Shown here piece by piece: positions 32,339-42,717 of a DNA stretch of 64,000 nucleotides (positions are counted from its first letter, which is position 1; the number at the start of each line of letters is the position of its first letter). The notes below the pieces were generated by a model. It was not told where the DNA came from and ran no database searches. It worked only from the letters and a program-made list of their open reading frames with translations. Location: contig NZ_PVNB01000015.1 in the NCBI RefSeq assembly GCF_003001995.1, positions 1-64,000 of the forward strand, in the 5' to 3' direction. Source of the stretch: Orenia metallireducens. GTDB lineage: Bacteria > Bacillota > Halanaerobiia > Halobacteroidales > Halobacteroidaceae. The translations under genes and the position numbers were made by a program.

Positions 32339-33307
32339 TTAGTACTTAACAATAATCTGAGAGCTTATTCTATTGTCATAGGTCTTTAAGAAGATTCTAT
32401 TTCTAGAGTATCTCAATGGTAAATCCAAATCTAAAGAGAGAACCCCCTCTTCTAGCTCAACCCTTCTCCAGCCATAACCAGAGACATATAGTTGAGCCTT
32501 TGTTATCTCTGGACTGATTTTGACTTCAACTTTTTTTAATTTATTATCTTCCACTACTTCTTGCTCTAACCACTTAGCCTTTAAATATCTATAGGATAGA
32601 TTCAACTCCAAATTAGAGTTTTCTCCAATCGCAACCCTATCTAGATCAAATAGATCACTCTGCTCTGAAACTCCACCTAAATTCTGATTAAAGATAGCTC
32701 TAAATCCAAAGCCCTTAACCACTTCTTTAACTCTAGAATTATACTCTCCATAAGGGTATGAGAAGAACTCTGTTTCAATCCCTAAGTTCTGATAAATATC
32801 ATCTATGCTTTTTTTGACTTCATCTCTCAACTCTTCTAAAGGTAACCTTGTTAAATGCTTATGTCCATAGCTATGACTCCCAATACTCCCATATCTGCTT
32901 ATCTCCCCTAACTGCTCCCAAGTCAAAAAATCTCCATAATTATAGTTGATAGCCTTGGTATTAATAAAGATAGTAAAGGGATAGTTATACTCCTTAAATA
33001 TCTCCAATCCATTCTCATAAAAGCTCTCATAACCGTCATCTATAGTCAGAGCTACAGTCTTATTAGAAATAGGCTTGCCCCATTCAACCTGATTGACCAG
33101 CTCCTCTAAACTTAAGACTCTATAATTATTATCTTTAAGGTAATCAAATACCTCTCTTAATCTCTGATTGCTGATATTGGTTGAGGGGTATCTTGGGTCA
33201 TTAAAACGATGGAACACTAGAATATTGGCATCACCGTAAACTCTATGGCTTAATAAAAGTAATATAAAGATAACTATAAATAAAACAATCTTAGTACTCC
33301 TCTTCAT
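32339..33307 (-). CDS. Polysaccharide deacetylase family protein
   Basis: 322 aa. An N-terminal signal or anchor helix (6-25) is followed by a NodB homology domain: LVFHRFNDPRYPSTNIS, VALTIDDGYESFYENG (catalytic and metal Asp pair) and GSIGSHSYGHKHLTRL (metal HxxxH). A C-terminal beta domain of about 75 aa is of unknown role. NodB enzymes remove N- or O-acetyl groups from peptidoglycan or other glycans outside the membrane. The substrate is not decided. Monocistronic with AAGGAGGAGAG before the ATG. Confidence 0.88.
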   Translation of the reverse strand: MKRSTKIVLFIVIFILLLLSHRVYGDANILVFHRFNDPRYPSTNISNQRLREVFDYLKDNNYRVLSLEELVNQVEWGKPISNKTVALTIDDGYESFYENGLEIFKEYNYPFTIFINTKAINYNYGDFLTWEQLGEISRYGSIGSHSYGHKHLTRLPLEELRDEVKKSIDDIYQNLGIETEFFSYPYGEYNSRVKEVVKGFGFRAIFNQNLGGVSEQSDLFDLDRVAIGENSNLELNLSYRYLKAKWLEQEVVEDNKLKKVEVKISPEITKAQLYVSGYGWRRVELEEGVLSLDLDLPLRYSRNRIFLKTYDNRISSQIIVKY

Positions 33308-33628
33308 ATTCTCTCCTCCTTCTATTTTTAAGGGTTTCTAGCTTATATCTTCTAATCAAGCAAAAGAAATGATAAATTTTTTAAAACACAATACTCTAAT
33401 AAAAATTTCTATATATTTTTATTAAATCCTGCTAAATCAGAAAATTTAATATAATGATACTTAAATTAGGTAGACTTAAACTTTTAAGGTATAACACATA
33501 AAAATCGTCTACTCTGATACCGACTGAAATCTCGATATCAGAGTAGACGATGAAGAAATAACATAGATTTTATCTTTTAATAAAGTATATTAAGATACTA
33601 TTGCTTACCTTTTATTCAGCTATATTAT
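33308..33628. other. Gap holding a terminator only
   Basis: AT-rich. A hairpin, ATCGTCTACTCTGATA (33504-33519) with its exact complement at 33536-33551, is followed by TTTTTATG on the minus strand. It can terminate the nucleotidyltransferase-EamA transcript. No gene seen. Confidence 0.6.
33504..33551 (-). terminator. Terminator of the nucleotidyltransferase gene
   Basis: A 16-base stem with a 16-base loop and a T-run on the minus strand, 80 bases after the stop. Confidence 0.75.
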
Positions 33629-34399
33629 CTATCGCCATACCTCCTCTAAAGTGGTTCTAAATAATTGATTTAAGCTATCATAGCCTATAGGGCTTATATC
33701 TTCAATACCTCTTACATACTCTTGGTAATAATTAAGCTGCTCTTCAATAAAGTCATTGATAATCTCTATCCTAGCTTCCATAGCTAACTTCTCTCCAGAT
33801 CTCTTTCTGGCTAATAACCTCTGGATTTCATTAGACAGACTCTGATTAAAGCACTCTAGTTCTAATAGCTTCTCAAACTCCATAGGGGGAGTACTCTGAT
33901 ACTTTTCCATCCACTGACAGGCTAAAAGTGGTCTTAAGACATAAAAATACTTCTTTAGCTCAACCTGCTTATCTGCTAAGTACTTGCGATAGTTTCCCTT
34001 GGCCATATGTAAGTAATGATAGATATTTGCCTTAGTAGAGAAGTACTCTTTACTTAACTTCCTTAATCTATCTACTACAGAGTACTCATTTAGATAGACA
34101 ATAGGAGAAGATAGCCATTCCATTAAAGAAGGATTTGATTTTCTAAATAGTTGTAAAGCCTTAGCAAGATCCCAACCACTAATATCTAATCGATCACCGA
34201 TAGGATACTCGATGACATCTCTTCGCTGATCTATTGAAAGATACCAGTCAACAGGATGAATATAGATAAATCTAACATCATAGTCACTATTCTCTGAAGA
34301 AAGCCCCCAAACACGACTCCCCGCTTCCACAGCATATAAGATCTTAACCTTCTCTTCCCTTTCAATTCTCTGTAATCTCTTTAAAATTTCTTCTCTCAT
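33629..34399 (-). CDS. RlaP-type nucleotidyltransferase (COG3541)
   Basis: 256 aa. The minimal nucleotidyltransferase signature is complete: GSRVWGLSSENSDYDVRFIYIHP (GS-x-DYD) near residues 27-49. An all-helical second half with KANIYHYLHMAKGNYRKYL follows. This matches the RlaP/YcgL predicted nucleotidyltransferases (PF10127), some of which lie beside RNA ligases; none is here. It probably transfers a nucleotide to RNA or protein. It starts 22 bases after the EamA stop, so both are probably co-transcribed. Function unproven. Confidence 0.83.
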   Translation of the reverse strand: MREEILKRLQRIEREEKVKILYAVEAGSRVWGLSSENSDYDVRFIYIHPVDWYLSIDQRRDVIEYPIGDRLDISGWDLAKALQLFRKSNPSLMEWLSSPIVYLNEYSVVDRLRKLSKEYFSTKANIYHYLHMAKGNYRKYLADKQVELKKYFYVLRPLLACQWMEKYQSTPPMEFEKLLELECFNQSLSNEIQRLLARKRSGEKLAMEARIEIINDFIEEQLNYYQEYVRGIEDISPIGYDSLNQLFRTTLEEVWR

Positions 34400-34421
34400 T
34401 TTAATCAGTCCTCTATTAATT

Positions 34422-35369
34422 TTAGATTTTTCTATAAATTCTTCTGCTTTTACGATAATTAATAATTATTATCCCAATCGATACCAAGAGTAAAGAAAAG
34501 AGTAGATTCAGATTCAAGCTCTCCTCTGCTAATAAAAGACTAGAGAAGAAGACACCACTGACTGGAATTACAAACTTATAGATGGTAATGTAGCCAAGGT
34601 GATTATATTTGATTAAAGTGTACCAGAGAGCAAAGCCTACTGCTGAAATCATAGCCAAATAGATTAATAATAAGAAGGTTGAAGGAGTAAAGCCCAAACT
34701 CAGCGGTTTTACTTTGGTAATCGAGATCAGAAATAAAGTCACAGAACCTAGGAGCATCTGATAGGCTGTCACTAGCATGGGTTCTATTCTCCTAGTTAAA
34801 CTCTTAGCTATAATACTGGCTATAGTAGCAACTACTGCTGAGGCAATTAAAAACCCCTCACCTAATAGAGCAAAAGAAAAATCAAAGCTACCTTCCTTTA
34901 AATTAACAACTATCACTCCTAATAAGCCCACCAGTAAACCTATCGCCTTTTGGAGGTTGAGTTTATCATCCTGATAGATAAAGTGAGCTAGGATAACTGT
35001 TAAAAAGGTTCCAGTTGTGCCTAAGATTGAAGCCTTAGCTCCAGTAGTATTAGCTAGACCATTATAAAAGAAAAAGTACTGCAAAGTAGTCTGTAATAAA
35101 CCTAAAAATAATAGGAATTTAAAATCAACAGCTTTTAGCTTAAAACTTTTTCTACCTCTACGTAAAGCCTGATAAGTCAACAATAATATCGCTGCAATAA
35201 AGAAGCGATAAGAGGCAAATAACAGCTTTAAAAAATAATCCTCTTTGCCTATTTTTAAAACCTCATAACTTATCTTTAAAGATGGAAAGGCAGTTCCCCA
35301 TAATAGACAAGCTAAAATTGCCAATAAGGGTACTGAATATTTATTGGTGAAAATATCTCTTTCTCTCAT
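34422..35369 (-). CDS. EamA/DMT-family transporter
   Basis: 315 aa with ten predicted membrane helices in two EamA repeats: ACLLWGTAFPSLKISYE near the N-terminus and the TAYQMLLGSVTLFLISI and FALWYTLIKYNHLG segments. Members export amino acids, metabolites or sugars; the substrate cannot be told. The C-terminal tail is basic (NYRKSRRIYRKI). Weak ribosome site. Operon with the nucleotidyltransferase downstream. Confidence 0.88.
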   Translation of the reverse strand: MRERDIFTNKYSVPLLAILACLLWGTAFPSLKISYEVLKIGKEDYFLKLLFASYRFFIAAILLLTYQALRRGRKSFKLKAVDFKFLLFLGLLQTTLQYFFFYNGLANTTGAKASILGTTGTFLTVILAHFIYQDDKLNLQKAIGLLVGLLGVIVVNLKEGSFDFSFALLGEGFLIASAVVATIASIIAKSLTRRIEPMLVTAYQMLLGSVTLFLISITKVKPLSLGFTPSTFLLLIYLAMISAVGFALWYTLIKYNHLGYITIYKFVIPVSGVFFSSLLLAEESLNLNLLFSLLLVSIGIIIINYRKSRRIYRKI

Positions 35370-35470
35370 TTATTACTCAATCCTTTGCTATATATGATCA
35401 GTGGGAGTATATATTCTGTAAGTTCAAAAATATTTAAAACTTATACTTACACTAGCACTCCCTCTATTTA

Positions 35471-37237
35471 TTAAAGTTTAAGAAACTCTTCAATGTCCTG
35501 CTTAATTATATCTAAAGAATCTCTCCAAAAATCTATAGAATTAACATTTATTCCAATAGTTTTGGCAACATTTACTACACTCTCTTTTCCGCTAACAGCT
35601 AATAAAGAATTATATTCCTCTATAAAGCCTTGACCCTTCTCCAAATATTGAGCATAAATACCTTTAGCAAAGAGTAAACCAAAAGCATACGGGAAATTAT
35701 AATAATTCAATCCTGCTGAATAATAATGGGGCTTACATAACCACATATAAGGATGTAGACAATCATGGTCTAAACCTCGACCATAGGCCTTTTTTTGAGC
35801 ATCTATCATCATCTCTTTAAGCTCTTCTACTGCTAATGAAGAGTTCTTTCTTCTCTCAAAGACCTCACTTTCAAAGAGATAACGGCTATAAATATCAACT
35901 ATTACCTGCCCAGCATCAGAGATTGAGCTCTCTAAAATAGTTAATTTTTCCTCTTGCGAAGCCTTCTCTAAAGTTGCCTGTTGAATGATAGTCTCACAGA
36001 AAATCGAAGCTGTTTCTGCTAAAGGCATTGGATAGTCGCTATTAATTATACTCTCATCAACTAAGCAGCTTCCATGATATCCATGCCCCAACTCATGGGC
36101 TAAGGTCAAGACATCACTTAAACTCCCTGTAAAGTTTGCTAAGATTCTACTCTCACTTATTGGATGGATATTACTACAAAAAGCTCCCCCTCTCTTCCCA
36201 CTTCTAGGCTCAGCATCGATCCAATGTTTAGCAAAAGCATTATCGGCATAAGCGGCCAAATCATCGCTAAAGCTTCTAAAGTTACCTACTATAAACTTCC
36301 TAGCTTGATCATATGTAAATCTCATCTTAGCCTCACCTATTGGTGCAAAAAGTTCATAAAAAGGCAATCCAGCTTGATATCCTAATAGTTCTGCTTTCTT
36401 TCTATAATAATTGTTGAATAATGGTAGATACTCTTTAATTGCTTTAAACATCACTTCTAGGGTTTCAGTTTCCATTCTAGAATCAAGCAAGGTCTTCTCT
36501 AAAGGGCTTTGATAACCTCTCTGTTCAGAAATAGTCAGTACCTCTCCCTTAATCCCATTCAAAGCAGCTGCTATAGAGTCCTCTATCTGCTTATAGGAAT
36601 TTAGCTCTGCCTGATAAGCCTTTCTTCTAAGAGCTTGCTCATCCTCATAGGCCATATTCCTGATAACTGGTAAAGGCAATTGCTTCTCTACACCATCTAG
36701 CTCTATCTTGACTAATAAAGTAGAAGTTAATAGATCATATAACTTCTCCCAAGCCTTAGAGGCAGTACTGCTCATCTTAGCAATTAATACCTCTTGCTCC
36801 TCACTTAATAAATACTTACTCTCTTTAGCAAGCTCTTGTAAGAAGAAGCTATGTTCAGTTAATAGCTTAGAAGATACTATAACTTCCTCCAAACCATCTA
36901 AAGCAGCAATCCATTTCTGAAATTTAACAGAGGGCTTTGTCAACAATACCTCCTTCTCTTCTAAACTCTCTATTACCTTTAACGCCTGTTGATTTTTGGC
37001 ATCTACACTCAAAGTCAGTTGAGCAAAGTTAAAGAGCAGTTCAAATAAAGTATAAATCTCTGTCAATAAGGTTATATATTCTTCTGCCTGTAATACAGAA
37101 TTGTCTGTATTATCTAAACCTTCTTCACTCAGTTGATTGATCTGACTGATTTTCTGATCTAACCTCTTAAGATCACCCTTAAATCTTTTAGAATCAAAAC
37201 TAGGATATAATTCCTTCAAACTCCATCTTAAATTCAT
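35471..37237 (-). CDS. pepF: Oligoendopeptidase F (peptidase family M3)
   Basis: 588 aa from the ATG at 37237, which has GGGAG 8 bases upstream; an ATG at 37252 has no good site. The zinc motif HELGHGYHG (with HExxH inside LAHELGHGYH) and the downstream Glu in AETASIFCETII are intact. It is a cytosolic metallopeptidase that degrades peptides of roughly 6-20 residues, in peptide nutrition and turnover. Full length for the PepF family. Monocistronic. Confidence 0.93.
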   Translation of the reverse strand: MNLRWSLKELYPSFDSKRFKGDLKRLDQKISQINQLSEEGLDNTDNSVLQAEEYITLLTEIYTLFELLFNFAQLTLSVDAKNQQALKVIESLEEKEVLLTKPSVKFQKWIAALDGLEEVIVSSKLLTEHSFFLQELAKESKYLLSEEQEVLIAKMSSTASKAWEKLYDLLTSTLLVKIELDGVEKQLPLPVIRNMAYEDEQALRRKAYQAELNSYKQIEDSIAAALNGIKGEVLTISEQRGYQSPLEKTLLDSRMETETLEVMFKAIKEYLPLFNNYYRKKAELLGYQAGLPFYELFAPIGEAKMRFTYDQARKFIVGNFRSFSDDLAAYADNAFAKHWIDAEPRSGKRGGAFCSNIHPISESRILANFTGSLSDVLTLAHELGHGYHGSCLVDESIINSDYPMPLAETASIFCETIIQQATLEKASQEEKLTILESSISDAGQVIVDIYSRYLFESEVFERRKNSSLAVEELKEMMIDAQKKAYGRGLDHDCLHPYMWLCKPHYYSAGLNYYNFPYAFGLLFAKGIYAQYLEKGQGFIEEYNSLLAVSGKESVVNVAKTIGINVNSIDFWRDSLDIIKQDIEEFLKL

Positions 37238-37508
37238 CTCATCAACTCCCATCTCTCTTCTATATTACTAGCATAGTATAGAAAAATTGATTTCTTGTCA
37301 AGAAAAAATTACTTTTACTAACGACTCTATCTATCCCTAAATTGATAATTAAAACTATACTACTCTTCTTATTTTATGCTAATTAGACTTTAATATAGGA
37401 GCTATATTCTAAAATCACATCTATAACTATACTCTAGCTTCCATTCATTCTTTGCTAATTATTCAAATATATATAATTGAGTCTAACTATAATAAGGAGG
37501 AGTCAATC

Positions 37509-38792
37509 ATGAAAGTAGCTATTTTGACTATGTTCAATGGGTTAAGTCGTACCTACTCTCTAGTAAATGTAGTAGCAGAGCAGCTAAAAATGCTGCTTAA
37601 TAATGGGATTGAAACTAAGGTATTGGTCAGTGAGCATTGCCCTGATAATCAAAGAGCTGGCATTTATACAGATGATAGGATTGAATGGGTTAAGGTCTGT
37701 AATAGCATTGATGGTAAACTGATTCATTGGAAGGACTATTCTCAACCTACTGGCAAGGTACATGATACCTTCTTTGAGGAGGTTGAAATAGTAGCAGAGG
37801 ATTTTGTAGATAAACTATCTGATGTAGATGTCTGTATTATCCATGATATTCATTATCAAGGCTGGCATCTACTCCATAATGTTGCCCTTAGAAAAGCCCA
37901 GAAGCAGCTATCTAAGGTCAAGTTCATTGCTTTTACTCATTCATTTCCAGTTAATCGACCACCACAGGTAAAGTGGCCCTTTTCTGCCCGCTATACACCA
38001 ATGGAGAATACCACCTATATCTACCCTACCTATTCTGGCATTCCAGCATTAGCTAAACAATACAATGTTCCAGAAGGAAGGTGTCGAGTCATTAATAACA
38101 GCTTAAATCTCTTAGAGGATATGAATGAAATCACCCAAGAGATTACCCAGCAAGCCAACCTTTTGGCTAGTGATATCCTAATAGTCTATCCAGGCAGACT
38201 GACTACAGGCAAGAAATTTGAGAAGGTTGCTGCTTTAGCAGGAGCAATTAGTAAGCAGACTGAGAAGAGTGTTCAAATTATCTTCTGTGACTTCAAATCT
38301 GCCGATATCAAGCCAGTTGCATATAAGAAGATTATTATAAATACAGGAGCTAGTTTTGGACTAAGTCAGGAGAATATACTTTTTACCTCTGATTTAGGAT
38401 ATCCCCATGGAGTTCCTAGAGAGGTAGTCTTAGAGCTATTTACCCTCTCTAACCTCTTTATCTGCCCTTCTTATTCAGAATCCTTTGGCTTGACGGTATT
38501 AGAAGCTGCTAGTAGAGGAAACTTTGTTGTCTTAAATCAGGCTGTGCCTGCCTTAGAAGAGCTGGGTAAGAAGTTAAATGCCTATTTTATGAGATGGGAT
38601 GCTAGAAACTTTGGTTACAATACCGTTGAAAAGTATCAACCCTCAGAACAGGCTTATTATGAAGAGCATGGAGAAATCATCACCAATTTGATGAGAGAGA
38701 ATCCTGTAATCCATGCTAAAACTATGGTCAGACAACGCTATAGTCCAGAGTGGATTTGGAAGAATCAGCTTGAACCATTATTAGAGAAGTAG
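37509..38792 (+). CDS. Glycosyltransferase, GT4-like
   Basis: 427 aa from the ATG at 37509 (AAGGAGG 8 bases upstream); a longer frame to 37452 lacks a ribosome site. GT-B fold: an N-terminal acceptor domain and a C-terminal GT4 donor domain with VYPGRLTTGKKFEK and the E-x7-E motif SESFGLTVLEAASRG. It transfers a sugar from a nucleotide donor, probably at the membrane surface, to a glycan, lipid or small molecule. No polysaccharide cluster is nearby, so the product is unknown. It ends at a strong terminator. Confidence 0.82.
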   Translation: MKVAILTMFNGLSRTYSLVNVVAEQLKMLLNNGIETKVLVSEHCPDNQRAGIYTDDRIEWVKVCNSIDGKLIHWKDYSQPTGKVHDTFFEEVEIVAEDFVDKLSDVDVCIIHDIHYQGWHLLHNVALRKAQKQLSKVKFIAFTHSFPVNRPPQVKWPFSARYTPMENTTYIYPTYSGIPALAKQYNVPEGRCRVINNSLNLLEDMNEITQEITQQANLLASDILIVYPGRLTTGKKFEKVAALAGAISKQTEKSVQIIFCDFKSADIKPVAYKKIIINTGASFGLSQENILFTSDLGYPHGVPREVVLELFTLSNLFICPSYSESFGLTVLEAASRGNFVVLNQAVPALEELGKKLNAYFMRWDARNFGYNTVEKYQPSEQAYYEEHGEIITNLMRENPVIHAKTMVRQRYSPEWIWKNQLEPLLEK

Positions 38793-38794
38793 GC

Positions 38795-38836
38795 AAACAC
38801 CTCACCACAGAAATTTCTGTGGTGAGGTGTTTTTTA
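38795..38836 (+). terminator. Terminator of the glycosyltransferase gene
   Basis: AAACACCTCACCACAGAAA and its exact complement (38795-38832), followed by TTTTTT. Confidence 0.92.
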
Positions 38837-38934
38837 ATACACTCTTAAAGTACAGGTTCCTTTAGAATTATTTAAGAAAAAATCAGTTCAACTTATACAG
38901 TATGGAATAATTAATCGACATTCTTACTATAAAA

Positions 38935-38966
38935 AAGCCTACTTCGCTAACGCAAAGTAGACTTAA
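38935..38966 (-). terminator. Terminator of the first chemoreceptor gene
   Basis: AGTCTACTTTGCG-tta-GCGAAGTAGGCT on the minus strand, a near-perfect stem followed by TTTTTT. Confidence 0.8.
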
Positions 38967-38970
38967 CAAA

Positions 38971-40620
38971 TTATAATTTATAATTATCTATCATCTCTCT
39001 TAACCCTAAAGCCATATTAGCTAACTCCTCAGCTGACTTATTAACTTCATCAGACATAGCCTTCATATTTGAGCTTGAATCTCTCACAAGTTCACTGCCT
39101 GAAGCCAACTCTTGAGTAGAGGCAGTGGTCTCTTCAATATAAGCTGAAGTATCTGTTACTACCTCTGCAATCTTATTCAAAGAAGCTTCTGTCTCTACAA
39201 TCAGCTCTTCACCTCTTTTGGCCTCTTGATTGACAGATTCAATCGCCATTAATCCTTCTTGGGAGCTACTTTGAGTATCCTTAAGTAGAGTAATTACTTT
39301 ATCAGTAGCTTTAGCTGTCTCTTCGGCTAAAGATTTAATCTCTTCAGCTACCACAGCAAAACCTTTACCAGATTCCCCTGCCCTAGCGGCTTCAATTGCT
39401 GCATTCAAGGCCAACAGATTGGTCTGCTCTGCAATTTCAGTAATCATATTTACAACCTCTGTAATCTCTTGGGAGATACTATCTAGCTTACTGATAACAG
39501 TCTTAGCTTTAGCGACCTCAATATTTATGCTCTTCATCTTAGAGATAGTCCCCTTCATCTTACTTCTACCCTCTTCGGTCTTTAAGTTAGCATCCTCAAC
39601 CAGTTCTACTATCTCTTGACTACTACTAGATATCTGTTGAATACTGGCTACCATCTGATTGATACTTTCAGCTGTAGCTTCAGTGGTGGCATTTCCCTCT
39701 TGAGAAGAAGCTAGTAACTCTTGACTATAAGCTGATAAATCATCAACCACACTTAATATCTTCTGTAAAATCTCTGCTTGTCCCTGAGTGGCATGATTAA
39801 AACCTTGAGTTAATTCCCCTAACTCATCATTACTGTTAACCTCTAATTCAACGGTCAAATCTCCTTTAGCAACTCTTCTCAATCCTGTCAAGATTCTATC
39901 CATATTCTTAGTCAAATAATTTGATATCTTGACTATAATCAAGACCATAACTACTATAAAGATAGCAAATACCACAGTTAATCTAAGGATTGTATCTAAT
40001 TTCATCCTCTCCATCTCTTGATAGGACTCTACCAAGGTTGCATCGATAACAGACTCATACCCCCCTGAACCTACAAACCAATCAGTACCCTCAATCGGTT
40101 CAACATAACCAAACTTTCTCTCATTCTCCTGAGTATTAGGATTTTGATAAATATAAGTAACAAAACCTCCCCCAGCTTTAGCCTCTTTAATAAACTCTTT
40201 AAGGATATAAGTTCCTTCAGAATCCTGTAAATCCAAGCGATTAATCCCTTGCAGCTCTGTAGCAGTTGGTAGAGCAATCGTCTCTCCTTGATAATCATAG
40301 ATAAAGAAATAACCAGCCTCTCCAAATCTAATTAGATTATTCTTCTCAACTATCAGCTCTCTTAACTCTTCTTTAGATAGAGTAGCTTGGTTCTCCCGAT
40401 AGATCTCTGCTAGATTCTGTGCCATAGTATGGACAGTGTCTTTGATTCTATCATACTCTCTAGTTATTAGTACCTCTTTAAGCAAGCTACTATTATTATC
40501 AGCTAACTTATCAAAACCTCTAATTACTACTCCACCTAAAATCAACATCATTACTAAGAAACTAAGTCCAATCCCTATTAAGATTTTTATTCTAATCTTC
40601 ATATCTCTTATTTTTATCAT
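38971..40620 (-). CDS. Methyl-accepting chemotaxis protein with single Cache domain
   Basis: 549 aa from the ATG at 40620, with GAAAGGAG 9 bases upstream (an ATG at 40629 abuts that site). TM1 (about 12-32), an extracytoplasmic sCache_2-type sensor (about 35-195; [20 protein letters not shown] and [18 protein letters not shown]), TM2, HAMP, then a cytoplasmic coiled coil with the kinase-control tip [32 protein letters not shown]. It signals ligand binding to CheA-CheW/CheV. Small organic acids are common ligands for this sensor type; the ligand here is unknown. Confidence 0.93.
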   Translation of the reverse strand: MIKIRDMKIRIKILIGIGLSFLVMMLILGGVVIRGFDKLADNNSSLLKEVLITREYDRIKDTVHTMAQNLAEIYRENQATLSKEELRELIVEKNNLIRFGEAGYFFIYDYQGETIALPTATELQGINRLDLQDSEGTYILKEFIKEAKAGGGFVTYIYQNPNTQENERKFGYVEPIEGTDWFVGSGGYESVIDATLVESYQEMERMKLDTILRLTVVFAIFIVVMVLIIVKISNYLTKNMDRILTGLRRVAKGDLTVELEVNSNDELGELTQGFNHATQGQAEILQKILSVVDDLSAYSQELLASSQEGNATTEATAESINQMVASIQQISSSSQEIVELVEDANLKTEEGRSKMKGTISKMKSINIEVAKAKTVISKLDSISQEITEVVNMITEIAEQTNLLALNAAIEAARAGESGKGFAVVAEEIKSLAEETAKATDKVITLLKDTQSSSQEGLMAIESVNQEAKRGEELIVETEASLNKIAEVVTDTSAYIEETTASTQELASGSELVRDSSSNMKAMSDEVNKSAEELANMALGLREMIDNYKL

Positions 40621-40814
40621 AGCTATCATCTCCTTTCTTCAAATCTAAAAATATTATATCTAATTATACTAATTCAATTTATATAAAGCAATCCCTCTTT
40701 AAATAATTATCTTCATTAAATTACTAGCTATGACAATTTTAAAATTAAATTGTAGGTAAAATAAGAAGAAGTATAAATTCACATCAAATCTCTTTTTTCA
40801 TTCACAATCACAAG

Positions 40815-40848
40815 CAAAAAGAGCAGCCAGATTTGGCTACTCTTTTAT
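40815..40848 (-). terminator. Terminator of the nad operon
   Basis: AAAAGAGTAGCCA-aat-CTGGCTGCTCTTTT on the minus strand (one mismatch), followed by TTGC. Confidence 0.75.
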
Positions 40849-40855
40849 AGCATCA

Positions 40856-41869
40856 TTACAAATCTAATAACAAATCATTCTCTCTAATCAACCCTTGCCT
40901 ACGCATAAATTCAGCAATTAACCAAGTCAAAATAGCTGGCAAGATAAAATGTAGGAGAATAATAGAAAAGATTGCTCCACTTCCCATGGCTTCAATCGTT
41001 CCAAACTGTCCAACCAAACCTGCTGTTCCCATCCCTGAACCGATGGGAATATTCTCCATTGGTATGATAGTTGTAGCAATTGGTCCTAAGATAGCCCCAG
41101 CTAAAGTTGGTGGAACCCAAATCAGAGGATTCTTAACAATATTAGGCATCTGTAACATCGATGTTCCCAGACCTTGACTAACAGCCCCTCCCCAGCCATT
41201 CTCACGAAAGCTCATCACAGCAAAACCGATCATTTGGGCACTACAACCAACAGTTGCTGCTCCTGCTGCTAAGCCACTTAAGCTCAACATAATTCCAATA
41301 GCTGCACTACTGATGGGCAAGGTCAATGCCATTCCCATTAAGACTGATACCAAGATGCCCATCGGAATTGGTTGCAACTCTGTTGCCCTCATAATCACTT
41401 GACCTAAGCCCTTCATCAAAGCATCAATTCCTGGTCCTACAAACTTAGCAGCTAACATACCTGTAATGATTACCGTAGCTGGAGTCAAGACTATATCAAG
41501 CTTGGTCTCTTTAGAAATAGCTTTACCAAACTCAGTACCGATTACCGCTGCAATAAAAGCTCCTACAGGACCACCCAACGCTGCACCAGCAGCACCTGTT
41601 ACTACCGATGTAAAGATTACCAAAGGTGGCGCTTCCAATCCATAAGCAATTGCTACACCAATGGCAGATCCCATCATCCCCATGGCAGTCTTACTAAACT
41701 CAAGCAAAATTGTAAGATGTAAGCGCTGCCCTAAAACCTTTAAGATTAAACCTACAATCAATGACGCAAAAAGTCCCTGTGCCATAAATCCTAAAGCCTG
41801 CACTCCATAACGCTCCAAGGAAAATTCTATGTTCTTTCTTGCTAAAAATCCTTTTTTATTTTTGGACAT
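40856..41869 (-). CDS. PfoR-like PTS IIC membrane protein in the nad operon
   Basis: 337 aa with about eight to ten hydrophobic segments rich in Gly and Ala (GMMGSAIGVAIAYGLEAPPL, VTGAAGAALGGPVGAFIAAV, PIGSGMGTAGLVGQFGTIEA). This is the PTS_EIIC_2/PfoR family: membrane proteins resembling sugar PTS IIC, but encoded without IIA or IIB partners. No phosphotransfer gene is near. It begins 14 bases after the nadC stop, so it is co-transcribed with nadABC. A role in uptake or export of a pyridine compound is possible but purely contextual. Confidence 0.8.
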   Translation of the reverse strand: MSKNKKGFLARKNIEFSLERYGVQALGFMAQGLFASLIVGLILKVLGQRLHLTILLEFSKTAMGMMGSAIGVAIAYGLEAPPLVIFTSVVTGAAGAALGGPVGAFIAAVIGTEFGKAISKETKLDIVLTPATVIITGMLAAKFVGPGIDALMKGLGQVIMRATELQPIPMGILVSVLMGMALTLPISSAAIGIMLSLSGLAAGAATVGCSAQMIGFAVMSFRENGWGGAVSQGLGTSMLQMPNIVKNPLIWVPPTLAGAILGPIATTIIPMENIPIGSGMGTAGLVGQFGTIEAMGSGAIFSIILLHFILPAILTWLIAEFMRRQGLIRENDLLLDL

Positions 41870-41883
41870 TCAAATTCTCCTCT

Positions 41884-42717
41884 CTAAAAATTCAAACTAA
41901 TATCTAAAGACTTAATACTGTGAGTCAAAGTTCCTAAGGAGATTACATCTACCCCTGTTTTGGCTATCTCAACTATATTCTCAGCAGTTATTCCACCAGA
42001 AGCCTCTATAATCGCTTGCTCTCCAATCAGCTCTACTGCTTCTCTCATCAGCTGAGCATCCATATTATCAAGCATAATGATATCAGCTTTAGCTTCTAAA
42101 GCCTCTTTAACATCTGCTAAGCTCTCTGTCTCTACCTCTATCTTCATTGTATGAGGAATATTGGCCCTAGCTTGACTTACTGCTTTTAAGATACTGCCTA
42201 CTGCAGCAATGTGATTATCCTTGATCATTACTGCATCATAAAGTCCAAAACGATGATTGGCTCCACCACCGACTCTGACAGCATACTTTTCTAAGATCCT
42301 TAAACCTGGGGTAGTCTTGCGGGTATCTACAATCCTAACCTTATAATTTGCTACCAGACTCTTATAATAATTTGTCTTAGTAGCTATCCCTGACATCCTC
42401 TGTAACAAGTTAAGGGCCAATCGCTCTGCTGTTAAAATTGAACTGCTCAAGCCAGAGACTTTAGCCAGCTCTGTACCAAAGTCTACTTCAACCCCTTCTT
42501 CTACCAGAGGCTTAAATTCTATCTCTTTATCTACCTGTTCAAACACTAAAGCAGCCACCTCTAAACCAGCAATTACCCCTTTGTCTTTGGCTAAGATAGT
42601 CGCTGTTACTTCTTCTCCCACTCCGACAACTGCTGCTGTAGTTATATCTCCAGTACCTACATCTTCTCTTAAAGAATTATCTATAATCTCTAAAATCCTA
42701 TCTCTATTCAAACTCAA
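41884..42717 (-). CDS. nadC: Quinolinate phosphoribosyltransferase
   Basis: 277 aa, full length. Key segments: ERLALNLLQRMSGIATKT, VDTRKTTPGLRILEKYAVRVGGGANHRFGLYDAVMIKDNHI (quinolinate and PRPP binding) and EASGGITAENI. It converts quinolinate and PRPP to nicotinate mononucleotide, CO2 and pyrophosphate, the third step of de novo NAD synthesis. It overlaps the end of nadB by 14 bases, so translation is coupled. Confidence 0.96.
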   Translation of the reverse strand: MSLNRDRILEIIDNSLREDVGTGDITTAAVVGVGEEVTATILAKDKGVIAGLEVAALVFEQVDKEIEFKPLVEEGVEVDFGTELAKVSGLSSSILTAERLALNLLQRMSGIATKTNYYKSLVANYKVRIVDTRKTTPGLRILEKYAVRVGGGANHRFGLYDAVMIKDNHIAAVGSILKAVSQARANIPHTMKIEVETESLADVKEALEAKADIIMLDNMDAQLMREAVELIGEQAIIEASGGITAENIVEIAKTGVDVISLGTLTHSIKSLDISLNF